DNA from: Planctomyces sp. SH-PL62
GTDB lineage: Bacteria; Planctomycetota; Planctomycetia; Planctomycetales; Planctomycetaceae
Direction: 5' to 3'
Assembly: GCA_945893075.1 (NCBI GenBank)
Contig: CAMDDX010000017.1
Coordinates: 1 to 42,537, forward strand
Length of the DNA: 42,537 nt
Part shown: piece by piece, positions 26,494 to 34,934 of the stretch
Layout of the letters: every line of letters begins with the position of its first letter
How positions within the stretch are numbered: the stretch's first letter is position 1
Program-made: the position numbers and the translations under genes
The notes under the pieces: model-generated
What the model was told of the DNA's origin: nothing
Database searches by the model: none
The model's input: the letters and a program-made list of their open reading frames with translations, nothing else

Positions 26494-28778
26494 GGACGAG
26501 GTGGGGCGATGTGATGTGGCGACCGATTTGGCCATTGATGGGAATGATCCTCCTCGTCGCGATGCCGGTTCGCGCCGAGCCGCCGATCGACTTCAACCGC
26601 GACGTGCGGCCGATCCTGTCGGACAAGTGCTTCTTCTGTCACGGCCCGGATGACAAACATCGCGAGGCCGACTTGCGACTCGATCAGCCTCTGCGAGTTG
26701 AAACAAAGCCGAGTGAATTGCTGCGCCGGATCACAACCACTGATTCCGACGAGCAGATGCCTCCGGAGAAGTCCGGCAAGAAGTTGTCGGCTGCTGAAGT
26801 CGCAACTCTGCGGCGCTGGGTCGAGCAAGGTGCGAAGTGGCAGACTCACTGGGCCTACGTCACGCCGATCAAGCATGAGCCGCCGCGTGTGGCGGACGAG
26901 ACGTGGCCGGCCAACTGGATCGACCGATTCGTGCTGGTTCGGCTGGAGCGTGAGCAACTCAAACCCGCGCCGGACGCCGACCGGATCACTCTGGTTCGAC
27001 GACCGAGCTTTGACCTGCGCGGACTGCCGCCGACGTTGGACGAGGTCGCCACGAACGATTACGAAAAACTCGTGGACCAGTTCCTCGCCAGCGATGCCTT
27101 CGGCGAGCGGATGGCTGTGTGGTGGCTGGACCTCGTTCGCTACGCCGACACGGTCGGCTATCACGGCGATCAGGAGCATCACATCTCACCGTATCGCGAT
27201 TGGGTCATCGACGCCTTCATCGACAACATGCCGTTTGACCGATTCACGCTCGCGCAGTTGGCTGGAGATCTCGTAGGTTGGGATTCCATCCCGACCGCGT
27301 CTGTCCGACCGGGCGGTCGGGATGGAATCCCAACCTACGAACGAACCGACGATCTCATCGGATCGGGCTACAACCGGCTGTTGCAGACGTCTCACGAAGG
27401 GGGCGTGCAGGCCAAAGAATATCTGGCGATGTATGCGGCCGACCGAGTTCGCAATCTGTCGGGCGTGTGGCTTGGCGGAACGGTCGGCTGTGCTCAGTGC
27501 CACAACCACAAGTTCGACCCATACACGGCAAAGGATTTTTATTCGCTGGCCGCGTTCTTCGCGGACCTTGATGAAGCCGCGCACCTCAAGAAGGGGAGCG
27601 ATGCGTCGCCGACCGTGCGAGCGCCGGAGATGCGCGTGCTGACGAAACGCGAACGTGCTCGCGCGGAGAAGTTGACCGCCGCCGAGCGAACCGTGTTCGA
27701 GAAGTCCGCTCGGCTGACGATGATTTCTTCCGCGATCGAGCCGCGCGAGATGCGGATTCTGCCGCGAGGCAATTGGCTCGATGACAGCGGCCCAATCGTG
27801 ACTCCCGCGGTGCCGGAGTTCCTCGGCCGGCTCGACACCGGCGACCGGCGAGCGACTCGGCTCGATCTCGCTCGCTGGTTGACCGATCCGAAGAACGGAG
27901 TCGGCTTGCTCACCGCGCGAGTCATGGTCAATCGCTTTTGGATACTGATGTTCGGCGAAGGGCTGAGCCGATCGCTGGAAGACTTCGGTGCTCAAGGACA
28001 ATCCCCCGATCATCCCGAATTGCTCGACCGCCTCGCGCATGAGTTCGTCGACAGCGGATGGAACGTGAAGCACGTCTTGAAGCTGATTGCGATGAGCCGA
28101 GCGTATCGGCAGAAAAGTGTCGCCGGCGCTCGCCACTTCACCGGCCAATCGCGTTTCCGCCTCCCGGCCGAATTCATTCGCGACAACGCGCTGGCGATCA
28201 GCGGGTTGCTGGTCAACGAAGTTGGCGGGCCGAGCGTGCGGCCGTATCAACCGGCCGGGTACTACAAGTACCTCAACTTTCCGAAGCGAGACTACGCGGC
28301 CGACAAAGACTCGAAGCAATGGCGGCGCGGCGTGTACGTGCATTGGCAGCGGCAATACCTGCATCCGATGCTCAAGGCGTTCGATGCCCCGCGCCGCGAG
28401 GAATGCACCGCCGCGCGACCCCGTTCGAACACGCCGCTGGCCGCGCTGGCGTTGCTCAACGATCCCACGTTCGTCGAGGCTGCCAAAGCCTTCGCTGCTC
28501 GCATCCTGAAAGAAGGGGGCAACACCGACGAGTCGCGCATCGCCTTCGCGTTCCGCCTCGCCACATCCCGACCGCCCGACGATGCCGAGCAATCGGTGCT
28601 GTTGAGTTTGCTGGCCGAGGCTCGAACCGATGACTCACAAAGCGAATCGTCCGCTCAAAAGCTGCTCGGCACTGGTCTGACTCCGCCTGCAAGCGATGTT
28701 CCCGCCCGCGAACTCGCCGCATGGACGACCGTCGCGCGAGCGCTGTTGAATCTCAACGAAACCACAACACGGAATTGA
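26457..28778 (+). CDS. PSD1-type protein: cytochrome-c-like + DUF1549 + DUF1553
   Basis: 773 aa if it starts at 26457 (strong AGGAGA site); ATG 26514, 19 codons later, would give a cleaner signal (MWRPIWPLMGMILLVAMPVRA). A haem-type CFFCHG at about residue 57 (PSCyt1 domain) is followed by DUF1549 (IDRFVLVRLE, GYNRLLQTSHEGG, with a second CAQCHNHKFDPY) and DUF1553 (RLDLARWLT, VNRFWILMFGEGL, AFDAPRREEC). These proteins are exported and usually partner DUF1501 proteins; the nearest DUF1501 gene starts 2.1 kb downstream. A palindromic insert lies within DUF1549 at residues about 272-295. Confidence 0.9.
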   Translation: MTAISFQLTAISRTRWGDVMWRPIWPLMGMILLVAMPVRAEPPIDFNRDVRPILSDKCFFCHGPDDKHREADLRLDQPLRVETKPSELLRRITTTDSDEQMPPEKSGKKLSAAEVATLRRWVEQGAKWQTHWAYVTPIKHEPPRVADETWPANWIDRFVLVRLEREQLKPAPDADRITLVRRPSFDLRGLPPTLDEVATNDYEKLVDQFLASDAFGERMAVWWLDLVRYADTVGYHGDQEHHISPYRDWVIDAFIDNMPFDRFTLAQLAGDLVGWDSIPTASVRPGGRDGIPTYERTDDLIGSGYNRLLQTSHEGGVQAKEYLAMYAADRVRNLSGVWLGGTVGCAQCHNHKFDPYTAKDFYSLAAFFADLDEAAHLKKGSDASPTVRAPEMRVLTKRERARAEKLTAAERTVFEKSARLTMISSAIEPREMRILPRGNWLDDSGPIVTPAVPEFLGRLDTGDRRATRLDLARWLTDPKNGVGLLTARVMVNRFWILMFGEGLSRSLEDFGAQGQSPDHPELLDRLAHEFVDSGWNVKHVLKLIAMSRAYRQKSVAGARHFTGQSRFRLPAEFIRDNALAISGLLVNEVGGPSVRPYQPAGYYKYLNFPKRDYAADKDSKQWRRGVYVHWQRQYLHPMLKAFDAPRREECTAARPRSNTPLAALALLNDPTFVEAAKAFAARILKEGGNTDESRIAFAFRLATSRPPDDAEQSVLLSLLAEARTDDSQSESSAQKLLGTGLTPPASDVPARELAAWTTVARALLNLNETTTRN
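27271..27340. repeat. Perfect 28-bp inverted repeat inside the PSD1 gene
   Basis: Arms 27271-27298 and 27313-27340 are exact reverse complements over 28 bp with a 14-base loop. It is translated in frame as VGWDSIPTASVRPGGRDG plus IPTYE, between LAGDL and DDLIGSGYNRL, where relatives have only a few residues. Confidence 0.95.
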
Positions 28779-28791
28779 GCCGAGGCCGCGA

Positions 28792-29115
28792 TCACAATTG
28801 CAGCAAATCACGCAGCGCGTCTTTCACGGCTGCGTATTGGTCGGCGGGCAACGTACCCATGCGGCGACTGAGCTTGCCGGGATCGAAACTGGCAAGTCCC
28901 TGAACGTTGACAGCGGATTCTTTCGGCAACCAACGTGGCTTGCCCAACGGAACTTCGCCTCGCTGGCCGCGAATCTGCGAAGTCAGCGGCGCAACGACCA
29001 CCAAGGCGCGTGCATCAGCGGATTGCGGGTACGCCAAAACCAAAACAGGACGGCTCTTTTCCACCAGTCCCAAGTCGGCATACCAGACTTCGCCCGGTCG
29101 AGGTTCAGTAGGCAC
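28792..29115 (-). CDS. MazF/PemK-type endoribonuclease toxin
   Basis: 107 aa starting at GTG 29115. RPGEVWYADLG, the SRPVLVL strand, VVVAPLTSQ and the NVQGLASFDPGKL block are typical of PemK/MazF mRNA interferases. The start overlaps the antitoxin stop by 11 bp, the usual coupling in toxin-antitoxin pairs. It ends 13 bp from the PSD1 stop (convergent). It should cleave mRNA when free of its antitoxin. Confidence 0.88.
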   Translation of the reverse strand: MPTEPRPGEVWYADLGLVEKSRPVLVLAYPQSADARALVVVAPLTSQIRGQRGEVPLGKPRWLPKESAVNVQGLASFDPGKLSRRMGTLPADQYAAVKDALRDLLQL

Positions 29116-29335
29116 CGAATGACTCCGTCCAAGCGGCCGACTGCTCGTCAGCGGACAGCAGAGGTTTCGGATCGATGCTCACCGCGAACGGCAAGCCGCG
29201 ACGAATTTCGATTTGAGCCAACAACAAGTTCACCGCGTCCGCGGGAGTCAGCCCCAGCTTCTTGAGAATCTTCTCCGCACGCCGCAGTCGCTGAGCTGGC
29301 ACTTGCGTGAGGAATCTCGTTGTCGCTTGGCTCAT
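29105..29335 (-). CDS. RelB/DinJ-type antitoxin
   Basis: 76 aa from ATG 29335 (a GTG 11 codons upstream is possible). LKKLGLTPADAVNLLLAQIEIRRGLPF is the ribbon-helix-helix signature of RelB/DinJ antitoxins; the tail (SADEQSAAWTESFGAY) would wrap the toxin. It is paired with a MazF-type, not a RelE-type, toxin. It should neutralise the toxin and repress the operon. Confidence 0.82.
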   Translation of the reverse strand: MSQATTRFLTQVPAQRLRRAEKILKKLGLTPADAVNLLLAQIEIRRGLPFAVSIDPKPLLSADEQSAAWTESFGAY

Positions 29336-29482
29336 GGCTTTGTCACTTGGTTCATGGAAGGCAGCCACCGAATGTCTTTGGACGCACCTCCCACAGTGGG
29401 AGAGTCTGTTTGTTGATCGGCAATAGCATCATAATCGCTTACCGAAATGGCGGTAGCTCGACTTCTGAATGGACGACTGACG

Positions 29483-30139
29483 ATGGTCGATGACCTGGGA
29501 AACTTGAGTCAACACTCGCGGGATTCTGACAAAGTGACCGGTCGATTCGGTTGCTGCTGTCGTATTGCGTGGCATGTGTTTTTGACGGTCACGTCCTGTT
29601 TGATTGTGCTGGTCGTGATCCACATTTCGTCGCCAGTATTCTCTGCCGGCGGCGGCGTTCCATCCGATCTACCGGCAACCGCGAAGGCTGCGTTTGAGCA
29701 GGTGCGTCGCGAAGCAAATTCTGAGGGCGTTGCTCTCGGTGGCATCAGGATTCAGCATTCGCCGCTGTTGGAGCGATCCTTTCCCGACTACTGCATCGTG
29801 CGTGTGGACTTCACATGGCGGCTCATCGGAAATGCGTTTATGCGGCCGGTCAGCGTTTATGCGATCCCGTTGAATGGGGGTCCGGTGCATCGGATCCGCA
29901 GCAACTCCGCTGATGCCGAGCAGAACATCGTTCGGTTTCTCCGCGACGCGAGATACAAAGTGAAATCGAAGGAAGACGTCGAATCATTACGGCGGGTTTT
30001 GTGGAAACTTCAACCAAAGCTCATTGGAACTGTTGGTGTGGAAGCGAGTGATGCCCAAGGTCGAGAATGGAAAATCGGTGGCCATCGCAGCCTCACACTG
30101 AAGATTGACACGGATGGTTTCGTCACTGACATCCATTGA
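29483..30139 (+). CDS. Membrane-anchored protein of unknown function (paralogue A)
   Basis: 218 aa from ATG 29483; an ATG 12 codons upstream is also possible. After a Cys-rich stretch (GCCCRIAWH) comes one membrane helix (VFLTVTSCLIVLVVIHI), then a soluble domain with LLERSFPDYCIVRVDF, a basic turn and SKEDVESLRRVLWKL. I do not recognise the family. It shares its order of elements with the next gene (helix, HS-L-FPD-strand, VED/KED..RRV helix), so the two are diverged tandem duplicates. A/T use is higher than in neighbours. Confidence 0.65.
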   Translation: MVDDLGNLSQHSRDSDKVTGRFGCCCRIAWHVFLTVTSCLIVLVVIHISSPVFSAGGGVPSDLPATAKAAFEQVRREANSEGVALGGIRIQHSPLLERSFPDYCIVRVDFTWRLIGNAFMRPVSVYAIPLNGGPVHRIRSNSADAEQNIVRFLRDARYKVKSKEDVESLRRVLWKLQPKLIGTVGVEASDAQGREWKIGGHRSLTLKIDTDGFVTDIH

Positions 30140-30147
30140 GGATCACC

Positions 30148-30834
30148 ATGAGCGACGGAATTAGTCAGTCATGCCAGACACCTCGCCGGTGGCGATCAGG
30201 TTATTCCGTCGTTTTAGGTTGCTTACTTGCGATCGCATTTGTCGTGCTGAACGGCATCAACAACTGGCGAAGTCAGCGGCAGATTCTTGCAATGCGCGGT
30301 CTGCCATCAGGACTGCTCCTCAGCGATGTGGATGCCTTCGAACGGTTCAAGCAAGATTTGGCCTTTCAATACCAAGGGCGACCTGCCTTCCCGAAGGTTC
30401 ATGCTCTGCACTCCTCGTTATTCATTGAACAATTTCCCGACCACTTCTTTGTGCAAGTTTTCCCGGAGTACAAGTTCTTTGGATTCACGATTTCAACTTC
30501 TATTCGGGAAGAACTCTGGGCGATTTCACGCAGAGGTGATCCCAATCGGTGCTTCATTGGTTCAATCGAGCGTTTTGGTGAGCTGGTCGACTTTTTGGGC
30601 AGCACTGGAAAGAGAATCCGAACTGTGGAAGACGCCGAAATGGTGCGCCGCGTATTCGTCGAACTTGGCGGGGCGGGAAGTTTTTCCGATCCCTCCGAAG
30701 CGCTGCATCGACGGGTCAGCCACTCGGTTTGGCGGATTTCCGGCTCACGGACGCTTGAAGATCACTTGTCCGTTCTCGAAATCTTTCTCGGCCCCGATGA
30801 CGTTGTGGAATCCGGATGGTTGACGTTCGAATGA
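30148..30834 (+). CDS. Membrane-anchored protein of unknown function (paralogue B)
   Basis: 228 aa from ATG 30148, behind a TGAGGA ribosome site only 9 bp after the previous stop. One helix (SVVLGCLLAIAFVVLNGI) and a soluble domain with LHSSLFIEQFPDHFFVQVF and TVEDAEMVRRVFVEL, corresponding to HSPLLERSFPDYCIVRVDF and SKEDVESLRRVLWKL in paralogue A. No known family recognised. Confidence 0.65.
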   Translation: MSDGISQSCQTPRRWRSGYSVVLGCLLAIAFVVLNGINNWRSQRQILAMRGLPSGLLLSDVDAFERFKQDLAFQYQGRPAFPKVHALHSSLFIEQFPDHFFVQVFPEYKFFGFTISTSIREELWAISRRGDPNRCFIGSIERFGELVDFLGSTGKRIRTVEDAEMVRRVFVELGGAGSFSDPSEALHRRVSHSVWRISGSRTLEDHLSVLEIFLGPDDVVESGWLTFE

Positions 30835-30886
30835 TCTCGGCGACAGTCTTGCAGACGAGTTCGACTTGTATTGGCGGAGACGAAAG

Positions 30887-32437
30887 ATGGCCAGATTTGA
30901 TCCTGTCACGACCATCCAGAGACGCACGTTTCTCAACTCGGCTGGAGTCAGTCTCGGTTCGGCCGCGTTGTCGGCGTTGATGGCTCGCGACGCGCAAGCG
31001 GCGAACGAGCATCGGCCGTTGCCGCATCATCGGCCTCGGGTGAAGCGTGTCATTTACCTCTACATGTCCGGTGGTCCTTCGCATTTGGAGACGTTCGATG
31101 AAAAACCGGTGCTCGCGAAGATGCACGGGCAGGCGATGCCGGAGTCGTTTACGAAGGGGCAGCCGATTGCTCAGTTGCAGGGGCAGAAGCTGACCTGTCA
31201 GGGACCGATGATCGGGTTCCACAAGCATGGCGAGAGCGGGCAGGTGATCAGCGATTTTCTGCCGTGGCACGGCAAGATGGCGGACGACATCTGCATCCTC
31301 CGCTCGATGGTCACCGAGCAGATCAATCACGATCCGGCTCACACGTTCATGAACACCGGCACGGCGATCAACGGCCGGCCGTCGATGGGCTCGTGGATCA
31401 ACTACGGGCTCGGCAGCGAGGCGGATGACCTGCCCGGCTTCGTGGTGCTCACCAGCGAAGGGGGCCGCAACCCGCAGCCGATCTCATCGCGCATGTGGGC
31501 GGCGGGATTTCTGCCCAGCCAGTTTCAGGGAGTGCCGTTCGAGTCGGCTGGTGATCCGGTGCATTACGTCGGCAACCCGGCGGGAGTCTCGATGGCTCAG
31601 CAGCGACGCTTGGTCGATGCGATTCGGAAGTTGGATGAGCATCGGGATCGGACGCTGCGCGATTCCTCCCGCCACGCGGTATATCCGGGTGGTTCCCGCG
31701 CTCTGCAGCGAGGGACATCTTCGACGACAGACCAGCCCGTAGCTGCAGAGCGCGGGAACCACCGGGGTGAACCCGGTGGCGGGATTGCGGCGCACGATCC
31801 CGAAGTCACGGCGCGGATCGCGGCTTATGAACTCGCCTTCAAGATGCAGTCATCGGTGCCGGAGTTGATGGACCTCTCCGGCGAGACTCAGGCGACGCTC
31901 GACATGTACGGCGCGAAACCGGGGGATGGATCGTTCGCATCGAACTGTTTGCTCGCGAGACGCATGGCCGAGCGAGGCGTGCGGTTCATTCAGCTTTATC
32001 ATCGCGACTGGGACCATCACGGTGACTTGGTCCGTTACATGAATATCTGCTGTGGCCATACCGATCAGCCGGCGTGGGCGTTGCTGACCGATCTCAAGCA
32101 GCGCGGGATGCTCGATGAGACGTTGATCATCTGGGGCGGCGAGTTCGGTCGCACGCCGATGTTCCAAGGCAAGGGAGGCCCCGGCCGCGATCATCACATC
32201 AAAGCGTTTTCGATGTGGCTGGCCGGCGGCGGAGTGCGCGGCGGCCTGACTTACGGGGCGACTGATGAGCTGGGTTACAACTCGATTGAGAATGTCGTCC
32301 ACGTTCGCGATCTGCACGCCACGATGCTGCACATGCTGGGCATCGACCACGAACGCTTCAGTGTGAAGCATCAGGGATTGGATGCGCGGCTGACTGGGGT
32401 CGAGAAGGCGCGAGTGCTGCGCGACGTGTTGAGCTAA
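30887..32437 (+). CDS. DUF1501 protein with Tat-like leader and an in-frame palindromic insert
   Basis: 516 aa from ATG 30887 behind a GGAGA ribosome site. [16 protein letters not shown] is a Tat-type signal. DUF1501 motifs: [63 protein letters not shown] and [21 protein letters not shown]. Between [10 protein letters not shown] and [15 protein letters not shown] about 42 residues are encoded by an inverted-repeat element; these two blocks are close together in relatives. It could partner the PSD1 protein at 26457, from which it is separated by the toxin pair and the paralogue pair. Confidence 0.92.
   Translation: MARFDPVTTIQRRTFLNSAGVSLGSAALSALMARDAQAANEHRPLPHHRPRVKRVIYLYMSGGPSHLETFDEKPVLAKMHGQAMPESFTKGQPIAQLQGQKLTCQGPMIGFHKHGESGQVISDFLPWHGKMADDICILRSMVTEQINHDPAHTFMNTGTAINGRPSMGSWINYGLGSEADDLPGFVVLTSEGGRNPQPISSRMWAAGFLPSQFQGVPFESAGDPVHYVGNPAGVSMAQQRRLVDAIRKLDEHRDRTLRDSSRHAVYPGGSRALQRGTSSTTDQPVAAERGNHRGEPGGGIAAHDPEVTARIAAYELAFKMQSSVPELMDLSGETQATLDMYGAKPGDGSFASNCLLARRMAERGVRFIQLYHRDWDHHGDLVRYMNICCGHTDQPAWALLTDLKQRGMLDETLIIWGGEFGRTPMFQGKGGPGRDHHIKAFSMWLAGGGVRGGLTYGATDELGYNSIENVVHVRDLHATMLHMLGIDHERFSVKHQGLDARLTGVEKARVLRDVLS
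31666..31784. repeat. Composite inverted repeat inside a DUF1501 gene
   Basis: Inner arms 31688-31708 and 31743-31763 are perfect over 21 bp (CTGCAGAGCGCGGGAACCAC in the right arm, plus one further paired base); outer TCCCGCCAC/GTGGCGGGA ends pair at 31666-31674 and 31776-31784. The DUF1501 frame runs through both arms as a Ser/Arg/Gly-rich peptide of about 40 residues. Confidence 0.88.
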
Positions 32438-32460
32438 GCGAACAAGACACGCAGACAAAA

Positions 32461-32514
32461 GTAGACGAGTCACTCCGTGACTCGAACGTTCCGGTCACGG
32501 AGTGACCGGTCTAC
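32461..32514. repeat. 54-bp two-hairpin element, copy 1
   Basis: GTAGAC...GTCTAC ends enclose two perfect hairpins (GAGTCAC-TCC-GTGACTC and CCGGTCAC-GGA-GTGACCGG). The copy at 38481 differs at only two of 54 positions. Both copies lie just after a plus-strand stop and at the end of a convergent minus-strand gene. Here the element even supplies the last codons and stop of the CheB remnant. Confidence 0.92.
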
Positions 32515-34005
32515 TTTGCTTGCGGATGCTCTGCGTGATGGCGTCGCCGATTTCTTGGAGCGGGAGGATTTGTTGGGCGGCTCCCTTTTCGGCGGCAGCG
32601 GCGGGCATGCCGTAGACGACGCTGGTCTTTTCGTCCTGGGCGATCGTGTGCCAGCCCTTCTCTTTGAGCGTCAGCAAGCCTTTCGCGCCGTCGCGGCCCA
32701 TGCCGGTGAGTAACTCGGCGACGCCCGGCCGCTTCCAATGCGCGGCCAGTGTGCTGAACAGGACAGACGCGCACGGAACCACCGACGGCCGAGACCATGC
32801 TCTGCACGACGTCCAATCCCACGCTGCGTCCCGACACTTCCGTCACGCGCTCGGCGGTCGAGAAGCCGGATAGAAACAAGAAGTCCAGCAGTTCCGTCAC
32901 ATTTATGCTGGCGACGAGATCCGGCGTGGAGTGTCCCTTCTCCAAGATCTTGCGGCGCAGCTTTTCCAGCGAGATGCCTCGGCCATCGTCGCTGATGGTG
33001 ATCGACAACATCCCCGCGCGGTGTCGAGCTTCCAGGCGCAGCGTCCCTTGTTTCGGCTTGCCGCCCTGAGCACGTTGCTGCGGCGTTTCCAATCCGTGAT
33101 CGAGCGCGTTCCGCAACAGTGTGGTTCAGCGGCGCTTCGAGCTTTTCGAGGATGTCCCGATCGACGTCGGTGTTGTGGCCGTGAATTTCAAACTTGACCT
33201 TCTTGCCGAGCTTTCGAGCGAGATCGCGGACCATTCGGGGAAACCTTGAATGCCATCCGCGAACGGTCGCAGCCGGCTGGCGATGACTTCGTAATACAGC
33301 CGGCTGCTGAGATCATCCGACTGCCGCGCGTGTTCTTCAAAGACGCCGATACGATCCGACAGCAGCTCGCGGCATTCGCCGATGCGCTGCCGAGCTTCGT
33401 GCAGCAGTCGTTCCCCGCGTCCATGCTTCGCCTCCGCCGACAAGTGCATCTCCTCGACGACTGCCGCCAGCCGATCTTGGTTTTGTTTCAGCAACTGCAA
33501 CGACTTCGCGAACGGCTGCAACCAGCGGGCCTCGACCAGCGACTCTCCGGCGAGGCTCATCAATCGCGACAAGTTCTGAGCGGTCACGCGCACGACACGT
33601 TCATCCGCCGACGAAGCCGCAGTCTGTGGCTGCGGCGGAAGTTGAACAATCACGTCGTAAGACTCAAGGACCATCGTGGGCTGCTTTGACGGGCGAAGAG
33701 CCACCTCTTCGCGAGCATAGACTCCGCTCTCGCCCAGCGACCCTGCGAGCGAGCGACTGGGAGATGCGGGAGTCGCCGGCGAGACGACTGGCGGAGTCGG
33801 CGTGCTTGGTGCCGCTGCTCCGTGAGCGACGGCGGTGAGTTGTTCGATCAGCGCGCGGACGTTGCCGTTCTTCGCCGGCAGCCACTGGCTGCTCCCGTTC
33901 CGTTGATGAACTCTTGGTCGATCGGCCGTAATTCGACCACTCGCTCGGCCAGCAGGCCGAACTTCTGGCCGGAATGCTCCGCATCCAGTGGAATCAGAAT
34001 GATTC
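32495..34005 (-). pseudogene. Collapsed chemotaxis locus: CheW-CheA-CheB remnants
   Basis: Reading 5' to 3' on the minus strand in changing frames: about 34005-33870 gives a CheW C-half (LDAEHSGQKFGLLAERVVEL); about 33850-33240 gives a Pro-rich linker and the CheA dimerisation domain (VVRVTAQNLSRLMSLAGESL, SRLYYEVIASRLRPFADGI); 33239-33125 the next CheA part (RDLARKLGKKVKFEIHG); 33116-32790 the CheA ATPase (RNALDHGLETP, DDGRGI, GRSVGLDVVQ); 32782-32495 the CheB methylesterase C-part (VAELLTGMGRDGAKGLL, KTSVVYGMPAAA). One base is missing in a C-run near 33237 and one A is extra near 33123; the CheA regulatory domain and the CheB receiver are deleted. It cannot make normal chemotaxis proteins. 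The single-base shifts could be assembly errors, the deletions hardly. Confidence 0.85.
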
Positions 34006-34019
34006 AACCGATCAGGGAT

Positions 34020-34136
34020 CAGGTCTTCAAGTTTCATTTTTGGCACCGCGAATGGGGTGCGATAGGGATTGAAATGGCGCGGTGAGAAGAGAGTCAGGGA
34101 TAGATCACGAGGCCAAAAATGAAATTTGAAGACCTG
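34020..34136. repeat. 24-bp inverted repeat beside the CheW remnant
   Basis: Arms 34020-34043 and 34113-34136 match over 24 bp with one mismatch (CCAAAAATGAAA / TTCATTTTTGG type), with a 69-base centre. It interrupts the chemotaxis remnant just upstream of the CheW piece. No recognisable cheW N-terminus remains beyond it; 34137-34289 holds no gene I can support. Confidence 0.9.
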
Positions 34137-34289
34137 ACCCCGGCTCGCGCGCAAAGTGCGTCGTACGCCCCTGGATCGAACGCGGCCCCGATCGGTCTTG
34201 TCGAGGTTTCGGTGGAGCGATAGCGTCCCGCCACTTTTCTCAATGCCGTCGCGGTTCGCGACGCGTGAACTACTCGCAAGGAGGCGAAT

Positions 34290-34715
34290 ATGACTCAACG
34301 AACGATGGCCCTGCAGGTCACCTTGGTGCTGGGATTGATCGTCGGCATCGTCGGTGGAAACTTTGTGCTGCACCGCTGGATGCTGGGCGACGCGACCTCA
34401 CGCGAAGTCGATGCCGGAACCGCGACGACGAATTCGTCCGACGACGATCTTGAGGAATACAGGCCGACCAGCCGGTCCACTTCAATGGTGACTGATCCGG
34501 TGGTTGTTCGCGAACAGCTTCGGTGGCTCATCACTCAGAAATTTCCGCACGCCTCCGTCGAAGAACGCGAGGGTTGGCTGGAGGAACTCAGTGATTTCTC
34601 GCTCCCCGTCGCCGAAGGCATTCTCGACCTGCGGAGTGAACTCAAAAAAATGAAAGCGAAAGACGATCAAGCGAAAGTCCGGGTTCTGCCCTTCGGCTTC
34701 GACGTCACACGCTGA
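34290..34715 (+). CDS. Small membrane-anchored protein of unknown function
   Basis: 141 aa. A very strong ribosome site (AAGGAGG, 34278-34284) precedes the ATG. One helix (LQVTLVLGLIVGIVGGNFVL) is followed by an acidic linker (SSDDDLEEY) and a charged helical domain (REQLRWLITQKFPHASVEER, LRSELKKMKAKDDQAK). No family recognised. It is divergent from the chemotaxis remnant. Confidence 0.65.
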   Translation: MTQRTMALQVTLVLGLIVGIVGGNFVLHRWMLGDATSREVDAGTATTNSSDDDLEEYRPTSRSTSMVTDPVVVREQLRWLITQKFPHASVEEREGWLEELSDFSLPVAEGILDLRSELKKMKAKDDQAKVRVLPFGFDVTR

Positions 34716-34732
34716 TCAGTGATTGGGACGGG

Positions 34733-34829
34733 GTCGGGAGTCTTTTTCAGGTCGGCATCAGGCTACCTGCCAGCGATTCGCAAGAGAGTCGTCGGTGGCC
34801 GTTCGGCCGACCTGAAAAAGACTCCCGAC
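34733..34829. repeat. Perfect 24-bp inverted repeat between two plus-strand genes
   Basis: Arms 34733-34756 and 34806-34829 are exact reverse complements over 24 bp (GTCGGGAGTCTTTTTCAGGT plus CGGC) with a 49-base centre. It starts 17 bp after the preceding stop and ends about 105 bp before the peroxidase start. Confidence 0.93.
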
Positions 34830-34934
34830 CTCTTTCCGGCTTACGGGACATCATCACGCTCGGCAGGTATCATCCCGGCGTTCGCTCGGCCGATGTATGG
34901 AACTCGGCGGCGATCTCACCGCGAGGAACCAATC

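Noticed and set aside
34719..34934. N-terminal extension of the peroxidase
   Set aside because: It translates the palindrome at 34733; the lipoprotein signal begins at 34935.
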